Source of the DNA: Neophaeococcomyces mojaviensis
Lineage: Eukaryota; Ascomycota; Eurotiomycetes; Chaetothyriales
DNA length: 64,000 nt
Reading direction: 5' to 3'
Assembly (NCBI GenBank): GCA_030247915.1
Contig: JAPDRQ010000128.1
Coordinates: 27,337 to 91,336, forward strand
The notes beneath the pieces were generated by a model. The model did not search any database. It saw only the letters and a program-made list of their open reading frames with translations, and was not told where the DNA came from. Below, piece by piece: positions 19,867 to 32,283 of the stretch. The first letter of the stretch is position 1; each line of letters starts with the position of its first letter. Both the position numbers and the translations under genes were made by a program.

Positions 19867-20566
19867 CTATCTCCCACTAATGCTCACTCTCCTCCTGCCC
19901 ACGGTTACCTCCTCATCGCTAGCTTCACTAGCCGAATCGTCCATGAAACCCTCCTCGAGTTCTCTGCTCAGCCGACGATCAGAGGTCTCGTCTACTTGCC
20001 TCGTTCCGTCTCTGCCAACAGCCGCGTTGATGGCAGCATCTTCTCCAGGATCTCGAATGCCTAGCCGGCCGTCAGTCCTCCGCTGAGCGTCCACCCCCCG
20101 ACGACCCTGATTCATGTCAAAGCCAATCATGCGTTCGCCGCTCTCTTCGTCGAACAAGCCGCCATCTTCATCGTCGCTCCCGACGCTGTGTCTTCGTTCG
20201 GCATCGGGTGATTGCGCGTGCCTGTTCCGCAGAGCCCACAGAGATGGCAGGACCAAGCGCATGAACCAGTCTCCCAGCTTTTCCCGTATTGATCGCGCTC
20301 GCAGTGCGTCGGGGATGTAGTCGCTGAAGATGGAGGTGGTGGATTGTAGTGTCGAGGTCAATGGCGCATATTGCGAGTAGCGGGTAATGTCTGCTCGGTA
20401 GCGTCTGTAGAAGGGTAGAATCACGTAGGACAGGACGAGGTAAAGACTGGCTGCGAGGAGGAGAGGTAGCACCACCGTCTGCACAATGTTAGTCCGCATT
20501 GAAGCCTCGTTGAAGTGTAGAGCATATCCCGACCTTGACGAATCCGAGCGCCGATGAGCCGGCCAT
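19867..20566 (-). CDS. Small membrane-anchored protein of unknown function
   Basis: Best model: exon 1 20566-20534 (MAGSSALGFVK) and exon 2 20478-19867, joined over a 55-bp intron, 214 residues. The join puts a hydrophobic helix directly after the leader (TVVLPLLLAASLYLVLSYVI, residues ~12-31), followed by FYRRYRADITRYSQYAPL. The rest is hydrophilic, acidic and disordered. I recall similar short, uncharacterised fungal proteins with an N-terminal helix and a FYRRY motif, but no named family. The donor is GTCGGG, which is weak; an alternative is an unspliced start at 20499 (MRTNIVQ), giving 210 residues with the same helix. Single-pass, N-terminal anchor. It faces ORC2 divergently across ~570 bp. 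Confidence 0.65.
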
Positions 20567-21140
20567 CCTTCCCGTAACTAGATCCAAAAAGCTCCCTTGC
20601 GAGTTGGTGATATCAAAATAGAGGACACACTCATCTGTAGGTGCCGAGGGTAAAGCGAGCGAGTGTTACTATCTATGGGTACGATGCTCAGCCTCAGGCT
20701 GACATGGCTGATGCTATGACGAGTCGCCGAGACAATTGCTGATCCCAAAAGAAACACAACAACAAACAGTGTGTCGGCTTGAGGTGACCTCGTGCACGAG
20801 GATCTTCCGTTTATAGAATACGATCTGTAAAGCAGATCAACTGACTGGTCCCCTCCTCACTGCTGCATGAGGCGAACGCAGCCGGAACGAGGCTGGGCAC
20901 GATAGCCTCGCATGCATATTCCCTATTCGGCCAAGGACAAACATATTTCCCATCGAGGCCATCGGAGCAATGTGCTTCAGACCATACACTAGGAAGCAGC
21001 AAACGGAGAAGGGATGAGCTTGGAGCTGGAACTACCCCGGGATCATGTCGAGAACACTGTTCGCTTGAAGCCTCCCTGACTGCGCCACAACATCGAGAAC
21101 CAGACAACTGTCTTTCTGTAGCCAACTGCATCTGCACAAG
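20567..21140. other. Divergent promoter region between the membrane protein and ORC2
   Basis: About 570 bp between the two starts. No coding sequence and no motif recognised. Confidence 0.5.
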
Positions 21141-22556
21141 ATGCCTTCCGCAAAGAAGCGCAAAGTGAGGGACACGGCTGATGATGAAGCACTGCAGGAT
21201 GTGCTTGACCCGTCACTACAAAATGGAAATGAAGGAGTGGTGGTAGACACCGTCGAGGCCGCGACACCTGCTGAACCAGCGCCAGAAACGCCGTCAAGGC
21301 GAGGACGAGGACGTCCCAAAGGAGCCAAAAACAAGAGAACACCTACACCAGAAGGAGACATTCCTCCGGAAGAACGGTATTTCTTCCAAACCCGAGTTGG
21401 CCCTGCGAATGCCCAACCTGTTTCGACGAACTCGTTTGCTGCCCTTGGTCTTCTAAGCCATGATGACTACCTATCCGAGATCAAGAAGTACAAAGACCCT
21501 CACGAGCTGGAAATGAAACACCTCCTCAAATTACACTCGAGAGCCTTCCCACAATGGGAATTTGAACTCTCCAGAAACTTCAGCGTCTGTCTGTACGGTT
21601 GGGGCAGCAAACGCCAACTCGTCACAAATTTCGCCGAACATTTGTGTCGACAGGCAGCGAAACATGACCTTCCGCATCCAAAAATCGTGGTCATCAATGG
21701 ATATGCTCGCAAAATCAACATCCGCAATATTCTAAGCACAGTTGCTACAGTCCTTCAATCACTCGATGACGAAGATGAAGAGCCACAACGCGTCAAACTG
21801 ATTGGCCCGCCGACTGAGATCCTCGACACACTGCTCGCTCGTCTTTCGTCCCAACCGGACGATGCAACACCAATCTACCTGTTGATCAACTCTCTTGATC
21901 ACCCCTCCTCCGCCCTTCGTCAACCACAAACCCAAGCATTGATCTCTCGTCTCTCCTCGCACCCCCTCATTCACACCTTGATAACCTGTGACACCCCAAC
22001 GTTTAACCTCCTCTTTCCATCTCAAATTCGAGACGCCCCGAACGGCTACAACTTCGTCTTCCACGATGCAACCACCTTCGCACCCTACGAAGCAGAAACC
22101 AGTGTGGTTGACGATGTGAATGAACTTCTGGGTCGCAAGAACACTGGTATTGGAGGAAAAGAGGGCGTCGGCTTTGTGCTAAGATCTTTGCCAGAGAATG
22201 CCCGGAACCTGTATCGTCTGTTGCTATCGGAGATTTTGACTCTGCTGCATGAAGATGAAGACCCTGATGTAAGACAAGATGAAAACGAAATCGACGAACC
22301 CACCACAACAGGCCGAACGCCCCGGAAGTCGGCAGCTACAGCAGCTGATCTTCTCGCCATCCCCTACAAAACACTTTACCAAAAAGCCTCGGAAGAATTC
22401 ATCTGTTCCTCCGACATGAATTTCCGCTTCCTACTGAAAGAATTCCATGACCACCAAATGCTGACGACAAATCGCGCGCCGGATGGGACTGAAATGCTCG
22501 GTGTGCCACTAGGACAGGGTGAGATGGAGGGCGTGCTAGAAGATCTAGTCATATGA
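21141..22556 (+). CDS. ORC2: Origin recognition complex subunit 2
   Basis: A single-exon, 471-residue protein. The conserved ORC2 core starts near residue 78 with RYFFQ and runs through YKDPHE, HSRAFPQWEFELSRNFSVCLYGWGSKRQL (the degenerate P-loop region typical of Orc2, which does not hydrolyse ATP) and a Rossmann-like AAA+ fold. A winged-helix-like C-terminus follows (YKTLYQKASEEFICSSDMNFRFLLKEFHDHQM). The N-terminal ~75 residues are disordered and hold a basic RRGRGRPKGAKNKR segment (53-66), which fits an AT-hook, and KKRK at 5-8, a likely nuclear signal. The protein would act in the ORC ring that loads Mcm2-7 at origins. Slightly short for a fungal Orc2, with the saving in the N-terminal tail. 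Confidence 0.9.
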   Translation: MPSAKKRKVRDTADDEALQDVLDPSLQNGNEGVVVDTVEAATPAEPAPETPSRRGRGRPKGAKNKRTPTPEGDIPPEERYFFQTRVGPANAQPVSTNSFAALGLLSHDDYLSEIKKYKDPHELEMKHLLKLHSRAFPQWEFELSRNFSVCLYGWGSKRQLVTNFAEHLCRQAAKHDLPHPKIVVINGYARKINIRNILSTVATVLQSLDDEDEEPQRVKLIGPPTEILDTLLARLSSQPDDATPIYLLINSLDHPSSALRQPQTQALISRLSSHPLIHTLITCDTPTFNLLFPSQIRDAPNGYNFVFHDATTFAPYEAETSVVDDVNELLGRKNTGIGGKEGVGFVLRSLPENARNLYRLLLSEILTLLHEDEDPDVRQDENEIDEPTTTGRTPRKSAATAADLLAIPYKTLYQKASEEFICSSDMNFRFLLKEFHDHQMLTTNRAPDGTEMLGVPLGQGEMEGVLEDLVI

Positions 22557-25254
22557 ACAGAACTTTAGATTGCTCTAGCTATTTGTTACATATCACCCAT
22601 TGTTCAGTTCCAACCTTCCCAGACACAGAAACTTCCTCCCCAATTTTGTGGCGCATGATATGCACCGTCTCATTCCATCCTCCCTGTCCATTGCGCGCTA
22701 AACCTGCGCTGAATACTCACTACCATTCCCACCAACGCCTGCTTCTCCGCCAATCAACAGGCCCACCACGATCGGGGTACCATGTGGGACGAACGTACGC
22801 GAGCAAGGATGGCCACAAGTCCGGTCTGGGTGCGGTGCAGAGAATCGTTCCGTCAATCCTTCAGCCCGTAATATTTGGCAGTTAGTCACACCACAAAATA
22901 TCCAAATAAATCCCTTTCTTCCTCAAATTTCTCCTTACTATTTCCCGCATGGCTACAACCCTTCTTTCCTTGAAAGGATATCGACGCGCCAGATTGAGGT
23001 AGAGTGTCTACGAAAACGGTGCAGTGGTAGAGAAGGAGACAAACCAGACAAACTGGTATGAGTATTCATGGGAAGGACGATGCCGGCGAGACAACAATCA
23101 GCCGCTGGCATGGGATAGCGCAAACGAGGTTGAACCTCTGCAGGTAGCGGCAGAAGAAGCAAATGATAGGACCGTGATCGAGACGATGTGGTTGAGAGAG
23201 GACGTGGGCCATGGGGGATATGACATGAAAGGAGTTCGAGAGATGAGACTCTATGAATTTGTTCCCTACCTTCGTTGCCCACTACAATGAACCGCCACCG
23301 AGCATATATGTCTAAGCGTGTGGCTTCCAGTTCGTAGAACTGGAGACCGTAAACGTAAACTGACATGATAACTTTTCCTCAATAGTTAATAAGAAAGTTA
23401 AACGTCTTCCCACAACAAGAGTAACTATAGTTCTGCGCAATGGCGGCTCAGACACGATTGATACAATCAGTCTAGCTGAAATGGCAAAACCTCGTATATC
23501 CCCTTAATCAAATCAGGAACTGTTTTGTCTGAAACCAGAAGCCTCATTCAACCTTCGTTTCTATTCTTATGCATGTTCTTCCCAATCGACCGTTAAGTAG
23601 TACAACCCTGAAATCACCCAACTATACATACCCACCATCCTACCCTCAACTCAGCAACAAGATCATATCAAACAAACACTGAGAGCATTTCGGCATATAC
23701 CTCCAACAGTCAACATGGCCGAGTGGTCCAAAATCGAGAGCAGCTTCCTGAAAATAACCATTGCTCACCTACTAGCTTGAGCCGAGGCCACCATTGTTCT
23801 GCTGTCTCACAGCTTAGATGGGTTGTGAGCAAATACTTACTCATCTGCCTACCTACTTACATGTCTGTCCTCGTTCGTTCATCTTGATAGCGTCTATCTT
23901 CAAGCTGTAAATCCATAGAGATCACACGTTCCTAGAATCCAGCAGCTCCTATCATAGACGTGGCGACGTCTGTGTCCTAAGGAATATGCCTACTATGAGT
24001 TGTGCTTGCTTGCTAGCTAGCTTGTGCAGCCTTTATGCCGACCGGCTGATGAGTAACACCTACCAAGGTCCAACCGTCTCTACCACATAAACAGTCGTCC
24101 TTGTGCTTGGATCGAGGTCATGTATCTTGTGAGTAGAACCGTGCCTACTTGCTACCAAAGCATCACTTCTTGCCGTGCAGCTGGATTTGTTCGTTGTCAG
24201 TTTGGGATCGCGCTTACCGAAAGTTACGCCGTGCCTGTTGATTCATGACGATCTCTTGTTCTTTCCCAGACCTACCTGTTCACCATGTGGGTCGTCTTTA
24301 CTATGCGCCGTTGCATTTCCATACAGAACATCCTGCAATCAACGTCGCAATCCAACTCAGTGGCGTGGGAGGCATTTCATCAAATTCGTAAGGGTCTCAA
24401 GTTGTGAATTTTATCACCGTAGTGGCGTGTACCATTGCAAGAGCCCCATCGGTAATGTCTTAGGACAAGAATACCGAACATCCAAGACTAGGGTCTTCTT
24501 CAGTACGCTACACATCAATATGGCTAGGAACGGAGGTAAGCGCTCGAGGTTTTATGTTACGGTTGCTCTTTATCGGCTTCACGAAGGAAAACGGAGAACG
24601 GAGAACGGCCGAGCTCGATATGAAGAGATCGATATCGGATAGAGTGGTGAAGACCTTGTTGCTTGAGAATGAGAGTTTTAGAGCAGTTCAAAGCATTTGC
24701 CGCTGTGAAGTGTCGAGCTATAGCATTTGGGGAGGAGGAGGAAGACATATCCGAGAGTTTTAAGTGGTATATGCACGTGGACGAGGAAGGACCTGCTCTT
24801 GCGTCACAGCATCACGTCTAGTAAAAGGTACTTACCTAAAAGGCTTGCAGACGTAAGAAATAGATCCAGAACACGTATGTCCAGTCATGTTGCAAAATAG
24901 GAGAGACGTCGTCCAGTCCAAGGCACGGCTTCTGGATTTTGTTTAACTTTGCTTGAAATTAGCCGCAACTACACATTCTCCACCTATGGACAAAAGAAAC
25001 TTGATGTTTCTTGTAATCGCGCTAAATCCATTTGCCTCATCACCGCGCCGGGGAAGTAGGACTTCTAGTACTGAAAACACTGTGATAATGTAAAGATGTT
25101 CTTGTGATGCTATGCGAGATACATGAGGAGTTGTCAGTTGTTAGTGCAACGACACAGGATGATACAACGGTTTTGAGGAAACTCAGGTGACAATGAGCTT
25201 TCCTACGATGTTCCTCTAAATAGATTTCTACACCTTAGGATTTCAATGCCTAGC
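22557..25254. other. 2.7-kb gap between the convergent ORC2 and cyclin genes
   Basis: I find no supported gene. Open frames of 60-155 codons are scattered without domains. The region is too long to be two 3' UTRs alone. A non-coding RNA or an unrecognised short gene cannot be excluded from sequence alone. Confidence 0.4.
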
Positions 25255-27912
25255 CTAAGATGCCGGAATCTCTTTCCTCAATTGGCTAGCCGCCAAGTCC
25301 GCGGCTAAACTCGGGGTTTGGACTGCCAAACGTTTGTTCTGAGCTCCACACGGCACAGGCTTCCTCGGCAATGCATATGACTGATATGGCTCAGTTATGC
25401 ATTTTGTCGTATTTTGGCTCCATATCTCCGCTCGTGGGCAGAATTTGTTGCCTGGACCATATCCGTAAAGGGCTGCGAAGTTTTCGTGCGCATGTTCGAG
25501 TGATTCGGATCGGCTCCGTTTAAGAATATGTTGCTTTGATGTATCTTGCTGTCTGGGATCGTAGATCGTCGTGTTGCATCGTTGTAATCCAACTCTACCA
25601 GATATGGGTTTAACATGCTCCATGGATTTGATGGCCATCAAGCCTTGTGCGGCTTCTTTCTCCTTCCTTTTCAGATCAGAATCACTGCTAGCGTAGCCTT
25701 CATCTATATCTGTAGCAGGAGCTAAAGGCTTCACAGACGAGGATCGACTGAAGTAATCTGATCTCGTGTCAGACACTCTAAATGCTGTTCTTGGTCGATC
25801 AATGCGATCCCCTGCTGTAAGTGTCGGACACCGCTGTTGAACAACTCTGTTACTGTCGCTGAGACGCTGTTGCAGAGAAGCGTAATCACGCCGTAGTCTC
25901 TCACAATGTTCGTTCTCCGACAACGAGCCAGTCGACGACGAGCTCATCGTCAAGAATGATGATGTGGAAGATATGGACGATGATCGGGATCGTGCAGCAA
26001 AAGACCAGGTGTCTGATACCACGCTTTCCGGAGAGGAAGTTATTGATCTATCAGGTGCCTGCGATGAGGTAGACATATTGCCTATGCACCACAGACGGGG
26101 TTTGTTTGTTGCATTGCAACGAGGCGCTGGAGGCGGGCATGTTTCCAGGTTGGCCATAGGATGGCAGCTTCGATCGAGATTTGAAAGTGCTGAAGCTGAC
26201 GCTCTGCATCGAAGATTAGGCTTGAATGGCTTGGGCGTCCAGATGTTGGTCATATCAGATCGCGGAGTGGTTTGAGGAGTGGGAAGGTTCCGGAGCATTG
26301 GAGGAGGTGGCATCGATAAAGTCGCTGCAGGACTGTCGACACGGTCAACGGGCTGAAAGGATTGATGGATCTGGTCGAGACTTGGAATTCTGGGAAGGCA
26401 CCTAAGGGAGGCATCGTTGTCTTTGTCTGCAAACGAGTCAGGAGATTCTGCCCTTGGCATATTGTCGAAAATGGGCTTTGATAAAATCGGTGCGCCTCGG
26501 AATGGTGATACTGATAAAAGATATTGTTCGGTCTTTTGGTGGCAACGAACGATGTCGGTGTGCAGGCTACGGAGATTGGATGTCCACCAACTGCGCAGCG
26601 CATTGAGATCTCTGCACATGCTCTGGAGCTGACATTGTCGCGGATATAGCGGCGGCATGCCTGAGCTTGGTGGTTGGTAGTCAAATCCCTTCCCTGCGAG
26701 GTCCTGCTCTGTGGATAGTCGGCATATTGCTAGAACAATCTTGCTCCAGTTTTCGAATGTCTCTTTAGGGACGTGCAAATCCCAGCCAACTATGCCGAGA
26801 TAGCTTCGTTCATTGTCATTGATCTCCTTGAGCGGAAGCCCAGATATCTTGCTCCATGCACGGGCAGAGTAGTTTCGATCTTGTAAATACTTTGATGCCA
26901 AGATGAGAGCGGTGAGAAACATGCGCCTCCCACATTGCATCGCTCGACAGCCGGATTGACTCGAGTCCCTCGAGGAGTTAAGTTGAGGGAGACATTGCTT
27001 GAGCAGGATGAGGTAGTACAATGCGATCTGAAGCGTTGAATAACTAGTCTTAGATCGCCTCAGTGTTTCTGTGATGAAGATTTGAAGAGGCAACACATTG
27101 GAGCCAGAATGTGATGAAGGCGAGGACTCATAAGTGGCGCTGGACGACCAGATCGAAGTGATGAGGTTTGTGCAGAATATGACAATCATCTTCACAATGG
27201 CATCCGTGTTGTCCGTGTCCCTCCTCAGCTTGGGCGGACAAGGAGCTGCTCCGATGGAACATCCTCGTCGTCGGCTGTTTTGCAATGGCTGGGTCTTTAG
27301 CCCTGCCACCGGGTTCTGGTGGTAGACCTGGTGGGTGGAGGCAGGCACTGGAGTGCTCTCTTCAGGCGCTCGAGCATTTTGAGCCTCCTTCAATCGAAAT
27401 GGTACGTTTACGAAGCCGGGTTGTTTTGCGCGTTCGGTATTTCCGTATTGCGCAACGTGGAAGGAGCTTCGACAGTGCTCGACATTGCTCTGTATGATCC
27501 TATTATGGCCACCATCATCGTTACTTGCGACCTTTGGATGACTTATGTATGACCACTCATTCTGACAATCTGACTCACAATGCGGATCCGCATTTCGGTC
27601 ATCAGATGCATTGCTGAGTGGTGATGATGGTATCGTTCCTTGCGACAGATCGCTGACCGAGTCTTGCGATGAGGTTTGAGAGGACCCGTCGCCATCATCA
27701 GAGCCGAGGCTGGCGTCATATTGACAAGGATTTAAGGCAGCAAGAGTGGCCTCTTTGACATCTTCGTGGTTGACGAAATGATATTCAGAGCCAGACAGCA
27801 AATCCGTCCTGTGATTAATTGAGTCCGTGTTGTGTCCGGACCGGAACGTGTGGATGTTGGTCGAATCGCAGTTCATTCTCCGAGATTGGATCGACTGCCA
27901 GAAATTCCACAA
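25255..27912 (-). CDS. Pho80/Pcl5-type cyclin
   Basis: A single-exon, 885-residue protein. A cyclin box of the PHO80 class lies at about residues 235-398: IVKMIVIFCTNLITSIW, LPLQIFITETLRRSKTSYSTLQIALYYLILLK, then CGRRMFLTALILASKYLQDRNYSARAWSKISGLPLKEINDNER and GWDLHVP. In filamentous fungi this architecture (cyclin box in the first half, very long disordered Ser/Pro-rich tail) is generally called G1/S-specific cyclin Pcl5. It would activate the Pho85-type CDK; in yeast Pcl5-Pho85 promotes Gcn4 turnover. The tail is rich in SSS and SP sites. The start may instead be Met13, which would drop a short leader without known function. Confidence 0.8.
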   Translation of the reverse strand: MWNFWQSIQSRRMNCDSTNIHTFRSGHNTDSINHRTDLLSGSEYHFVNHEDVKEATLAALNPCQYDASLGSDDGDGSSQTSSQDSVSDLSQGTIPSSPLSNASDDRNADPHCESDCQNEWSYISHPKVASNDDGGHNRIIQSNVEHCRSSFHVAQYGNTERAKQPGFVNVPFRLKEAQNARAPEESTPVPASTHQVYHQNPVAGLKTQPLQNSRRRGCSIGAAPCPPKLRRDTDNTDAIVKMIVIFCTNLITSIWSSSATYESSPSSHSGSNVLPLQIFITETLRRSKTSYSTLQIALYYLILLKQCLPQLNSSRDSSQSGCRAMQCGRRMFLTALILASKYLQDRNYSARAWSKISGLPLKEINDNERSYLGIVGWDLHVPKETFENWSKIVLAICRLSTEQDLAGKGFDYQPPSSGMPPLYPRQCQLQSMCRDLNALRSWWTSNLRSLHTDIVRCHQKTEQYLLSVSPFRGAPILSKPIFDNMPRAESPDSFADKDNDASLRCLPRIPSLDQIHQSFQPVDRVDSPAATLSMPPPPMLRNLPTPQTTPRSDMTNIWTPKPFKPNLRCRASASALSNLDRSCHPMANLETCPPPAPRCNATNKPRLWCIGNMSTSSQAPDRSITSSPESVVSDTWSFAARSRSSSISSTSSFLTMSSSSTGSLSENEHCERLRRDYASLQQRLSDSNRVVQQRCPTLTAGDRIDRPRTAFRVSDTRSDYFSRSSSVKPLAPATDIDEGYASSDSDLKRKEKEAAQGLMAIKSMEHVKPISGRVGLQRCNTTIYDPRQQDTSKQHILKRSRSESLEHAHENFAALYGYGPGNKFCPRAEIWSQNTTKCITEPYQSYALPRKPVPCGAQNKRLAVQTPSLAADLAASQLRKEIPAS

Positions 27913-30900
27913 ACGTAAATAGTTATGCGCGTGTAGTAACTACTGTAGTGGACTCCTCAAACAGATAGCGCGAGAGGGGTTGGTGTAAAGTGAGATAAAC
28001 AAACAGATAAAGGGTGGTCGACCTTCACCGACCTGCCAAACAACCTATGAGCACTTGATTTGGGTCAAGTAGTGCCGGACCCAAGTGAAGTCTTTCTGAC
28101 AACCAGAATTCAGACAATTCCGGCGCGCCAGGAGACAGACTTCTTTGTTGTGTACTCTATGCGCGATGTATCCGTGTTCGTCTTTGAAACAGCAGACAGA
28201 TCAGGCGTTCGGCTAATGGCGGGTGGTTCAGGTACAGATGATTGTTCAAGTCCAACAATCATGGCTACTCTTGTAATAATAATAATAATGAAGTGAGTGG
28301 AGGGTGTTGAAAAAGGAAGTGTTGAGGTAGGCGGTCGGGCGTCAGTCGACTCAACTACCAGGCTCCTGGGGTTATTCTTGGATCGTAAAGGTAAATGCGC
28401 AGATTGGATATCTTATGAGTGAGGTGCGTGCGTGACAGAGGTGAAGACTCCGAATGAAATCAAATTAGAAAGGTCGCGACTTGGGTCGTGTTGCCTTGAG
28501 TGTCGTTTCGGGGGGCGGCTGTGAGTCGGAGGGTGGCGGGAAAGTGATGAATGAGGAATATGGGGGTCGCTTCGATTGGTCAAATACAGATAGTTGTCTT
28601 TGTTTTCGCAGGTAGCAATTGGTATGACTGTGTAGCCAGATACAACGGTAGTAGAGGTCTTGGAAGTGGGAGTCAGCCTGTGCTTTTGCGTGATTCTGCG
28701 TGATGGACGCTGGGCTTTGTTCTGCAGATGCAGAAGTCGCCCCATTGTGGTTGTCGCAGTCCTAGCATTGTTGCAGGTGTGAAGTAAGAGGTCTGGGAGA
28801 CTTACATGTTAGTAACTAGTGCCCATGTGAGCGCGACAGTAGGATATTGTTGACATAGTTGCTGTGGTTCTGGGGAAGCAGAGACGGGCCAGAGTTGGAC
28901 GAAGGACCTTCTTATTCGGAGAAGTGTGGCAACTGCGGCCATGGAACCATGACTCAGGCGTGAAGCACAGGTTCCGAGAACGCCCCAGCACAACTGCACT
29001 TAGCAATTGGCAGACCCTTTTTCGCGCGCCACCCATTTCTTCACACAGGCAGCAGATCGTTTCAATTTTTATCGCAGGCTGAAGGGCAAAAGTCAAGCGC
29101 CTTGAAACTTGGTTAAACTACGATCATTTGATTAAGTGCTTGATGAATGGTATAGTGCAACGCCTCACAGACCATGGACTTGGTTGCAGGCCACAGTGTC
29201 TCTCAATGCAGGCACTTCCATACAGTCCAACTAGGCAAATTGTTCGAGATTAGAACGCAATCCTATCTTCTCGTTCCCGCCCAAATTCTGTGTCATGCCA
29301 TAATCACACAGGCGATGCAAGTTCTCTTCGAGCTGCGCACAGTGCTATTTAAGAGCAGGATCTGGATTGGCCTCAACTTGAGTTGACTTTTCCTACCGGT
29401 GATCTTCCGTTCATACAGAAAACTGGGGAGTCGCAACGCGAGTACGCGATTCTACCATCAATTGTGTTGCTTTCGGCCGTCAGTGGGCAGGAACCTACGC
29501 TTCGGACAAGAAGAAATTGTGTAATCCTCAAAGGGCAGGTGACATTTTCGTCGAAGCAGAACGGTTGCCTGCAGGAAAGTGAGGAGCGTGCATCAAACAG
29601 GATGACGACAAGCCCAACATACCGAAAGGCCGGCTGTCAAAGCCTGGCTGGCCAGTGAGGTCGCCTGAAATGCAATCTGGAGAGCGAGGGTGGAGCACGA
29701 AATCAAGACGCAGTGCCTAGATGTCGTACTCGACAAAATTGAAAGGGTGTGGGGCTTGTCTCGCCTTGCTGCCCAGTCTTTGCTCTGCGATCGATGACCG
29801 TGCTGACAACTACCGAAGCTAGATCCGATTTGTCTATGGATGCCGTTCAGCTCATCTGCATAAAATTTATTCCGACTTTTGTGTCAGATTGCAAAAGCTC
29901 GTGATATGTCAGCGCACTGTCCCCTCGTAACACCCTTGATCAAATGAATTTTTTGGCCCTGAATGTGCCTCAATTTAGACGAAACAGCAAATTGAGCATT
30001 GAGCGACAAAATGTGCCGTGTAGAAGTGGGCGAACTGCGGCACCGAGAGGCTTCTGTATGCCTTGAGCCAACGACAGCGCCTGCCTCCACAAGTCCTTGG
30101 ATGGTGGGGTCGAAGGACGAATGATTGGATCCAGGTTAATCTTCGTTCTCGCACGATTAATTGTTCATCCGTGATGCACAAGTCATTACACAACCTTCAG
30201 CCAATGAAGTCATGTGAGCACCTGACCAGCCTCCTCAGAGCCAGCCGAATTCTTGAAATCAAGCCATTGCCTAGCACAAAACACTTGTACAAGTTGAGGG
30301 CATTGCAAAGGCATGCTGACTTGTGTTTCATCATCCATCCGCCCGGTTCGGGACAGGTTATTGCCCAAAAGACACCTGCCGCAGCAAATCCGAGGAGAGA
30401 GAATCTATTTCCTTTTCGTTGCTGAGGATTGTGCTTGTCATTGACGGAAAATAGAGATCGTGACAAACAGATCTGATCTGGTGGTTTATTTGGTGGCTTC
30501 GGAAGTCCGAGTACCATTCAAATTTGGTTCTCCAGGTGAAAGTTTACCGAATGGATTGGACTTCAGAACCAAGAACAGTGACTTGTTGTGTCCACTTGTG
30601 GCAAGGCAACGTGTTCTTCCACAGCAATACCAGCCTGTGTGGCAAGCCCTATTAGGCAGAAGAAACTGTCACACAGTATAAGCGATTGTTTCGGACAAGA
30701 AGCAAGTAAAACGGCGGTGGATGAGTGACACGCAACAAATTCTTATCTGCACAAGAGATCAATGGCCACCGTTCTGCCTGTTGTATCGTTTTAATGTACC
30801 CTGATCAAGATGGCTCGAGGATAATAGCATGGCATTATGCTGTGTTCAAGATAGGTTTAACTGTTCTGAGGATGTCTAGTTTCGAAAGCAAGTAGTGTGC

Positions 30901-32283
30901 AGGCGCTGGCAACAAGCTTCTGTCAACAAGGTCATCCAGTGTGGTCGTGCCTGTACACCAAGCCGCTGTCTCCCGCATGATGAACTGATCGTTGCAGGCC
31001 GTCAACACTGTCCTTAAATGAGTCTGATGCCAACTTCTTTCTCGCCGGCGGCACCTAATGTCTTTGAAACCAGTACTCAGCTGTAAGCAACTGTGCTGTG
31101 GTAGATATGGTCACGCTTGGCTATTGACACGTTGTTAGGTTTGCGTCTGAGATTAGTCAATGTTCACCACGGCAATACCTCGTCACTGGCAGGCAGAAGT
31201 TTGTTGAGACCATCGACAGACCAGAGGCCATTCCTAATATCATCATATCACGATTGATTTTGTGCCTGCAAACCCATGCAGGCAACAACAGTTAGGACGA
31301 TCGACGTGTGAGTGAAGTGGCAAAGTTTCATCCGTGCTATTATTCACCTCTGTTCGTCCTGCTCTTTTCGGCTCGACACGGCTCAAGCTCGCTTGATCTG
31401 GATCGTTGATCAGCTGAGTGAAGGCACACTCTCCGGCAGGAATCAACGTGGTCTTGATCAGCTCTTCACCGGTAATACACTCATCTTCGTACCTCTTACA
31501 ACCATACACACATATCGAGGACCGAAATTCGATAGTAGAGTGGTTCGCATACTCGATGATAGCATAGTAAGCAGAACATGAGAAGACGTCAAGACCTAGC
31601 TAGAAAACTATCAGCGCAAGCAAAGTTTCCATTTGTCCGTTCGGTGGTCAAGCTCCTGGAATATGACAGAGGAAGAAACCGTCGTCAATGCAAGGCGTGT
31701 TCATTAAACGTCCAGCTTGGAGTGGCCGGGTAATCATATTCGCAGACGAAACAAAGCTCAAGTCATTTTTGGTGGCGTTGGTCGTGGCATAAAGGATTAA
31801 AGGGCAAGGTGCTCGTTCGCAGTTGTGGTGACTCGATGGAAATCATAGCTGGCACAGAAGAAAAAGCCTAAATGTCTTTGGAGAAGAGGGTCGATCTACC
31901 CAAAAGACATTTGCGTTTATCTTATCTGCATGTGATTACGGCCTGACAGCCCGATGGCCTTGCAGGGACTGGTTGCTCACGAGAGGGAGCAGCGATACTA
32001 GGTTGCCCTCGCTAACATGACTCAAAGCCTTGTGAAATATTGGGGAATGCGGTGACCTGCAATTACTTTGTATCTATAAACCGTCAAGGCGGTACAGCAA
32101 AAATCTCATGGGGCTACGCTTGTAAAAGTTCTTGCTCGCTCTATACCAATACCAATACCAATACCAATACCAATACCAATACCAATTGTCTATACCGGAC
32201 TTTGAACATTCCAGACATGCACCATACCTCATCTCTCATCTCCCATTGCGCGCGATTCCCACGAACGCGACTGTCGAATTTGT
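27913..32283. other. 4.4-kb gap upstream of the cyclin gene
   Basis: The cyclin promoter occupies the left end, including an AATAATAATAATAATGAAG tract near 28275-28293. No coding region can be supported in the remainder. A hexamer microsatellite (32144-32186) lies near the right end, in the 3' flank of GNA1. Confidence 0.4.
32144..32186 (+). repeat. TACCAA microsatellite, about 7 copies
   Basis: A perfect 6-bp unit repeated for 43 bp. It creates an artefactual Thr-Asn-Thr-Asn run in one reading frame. Confidence 0.95.
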
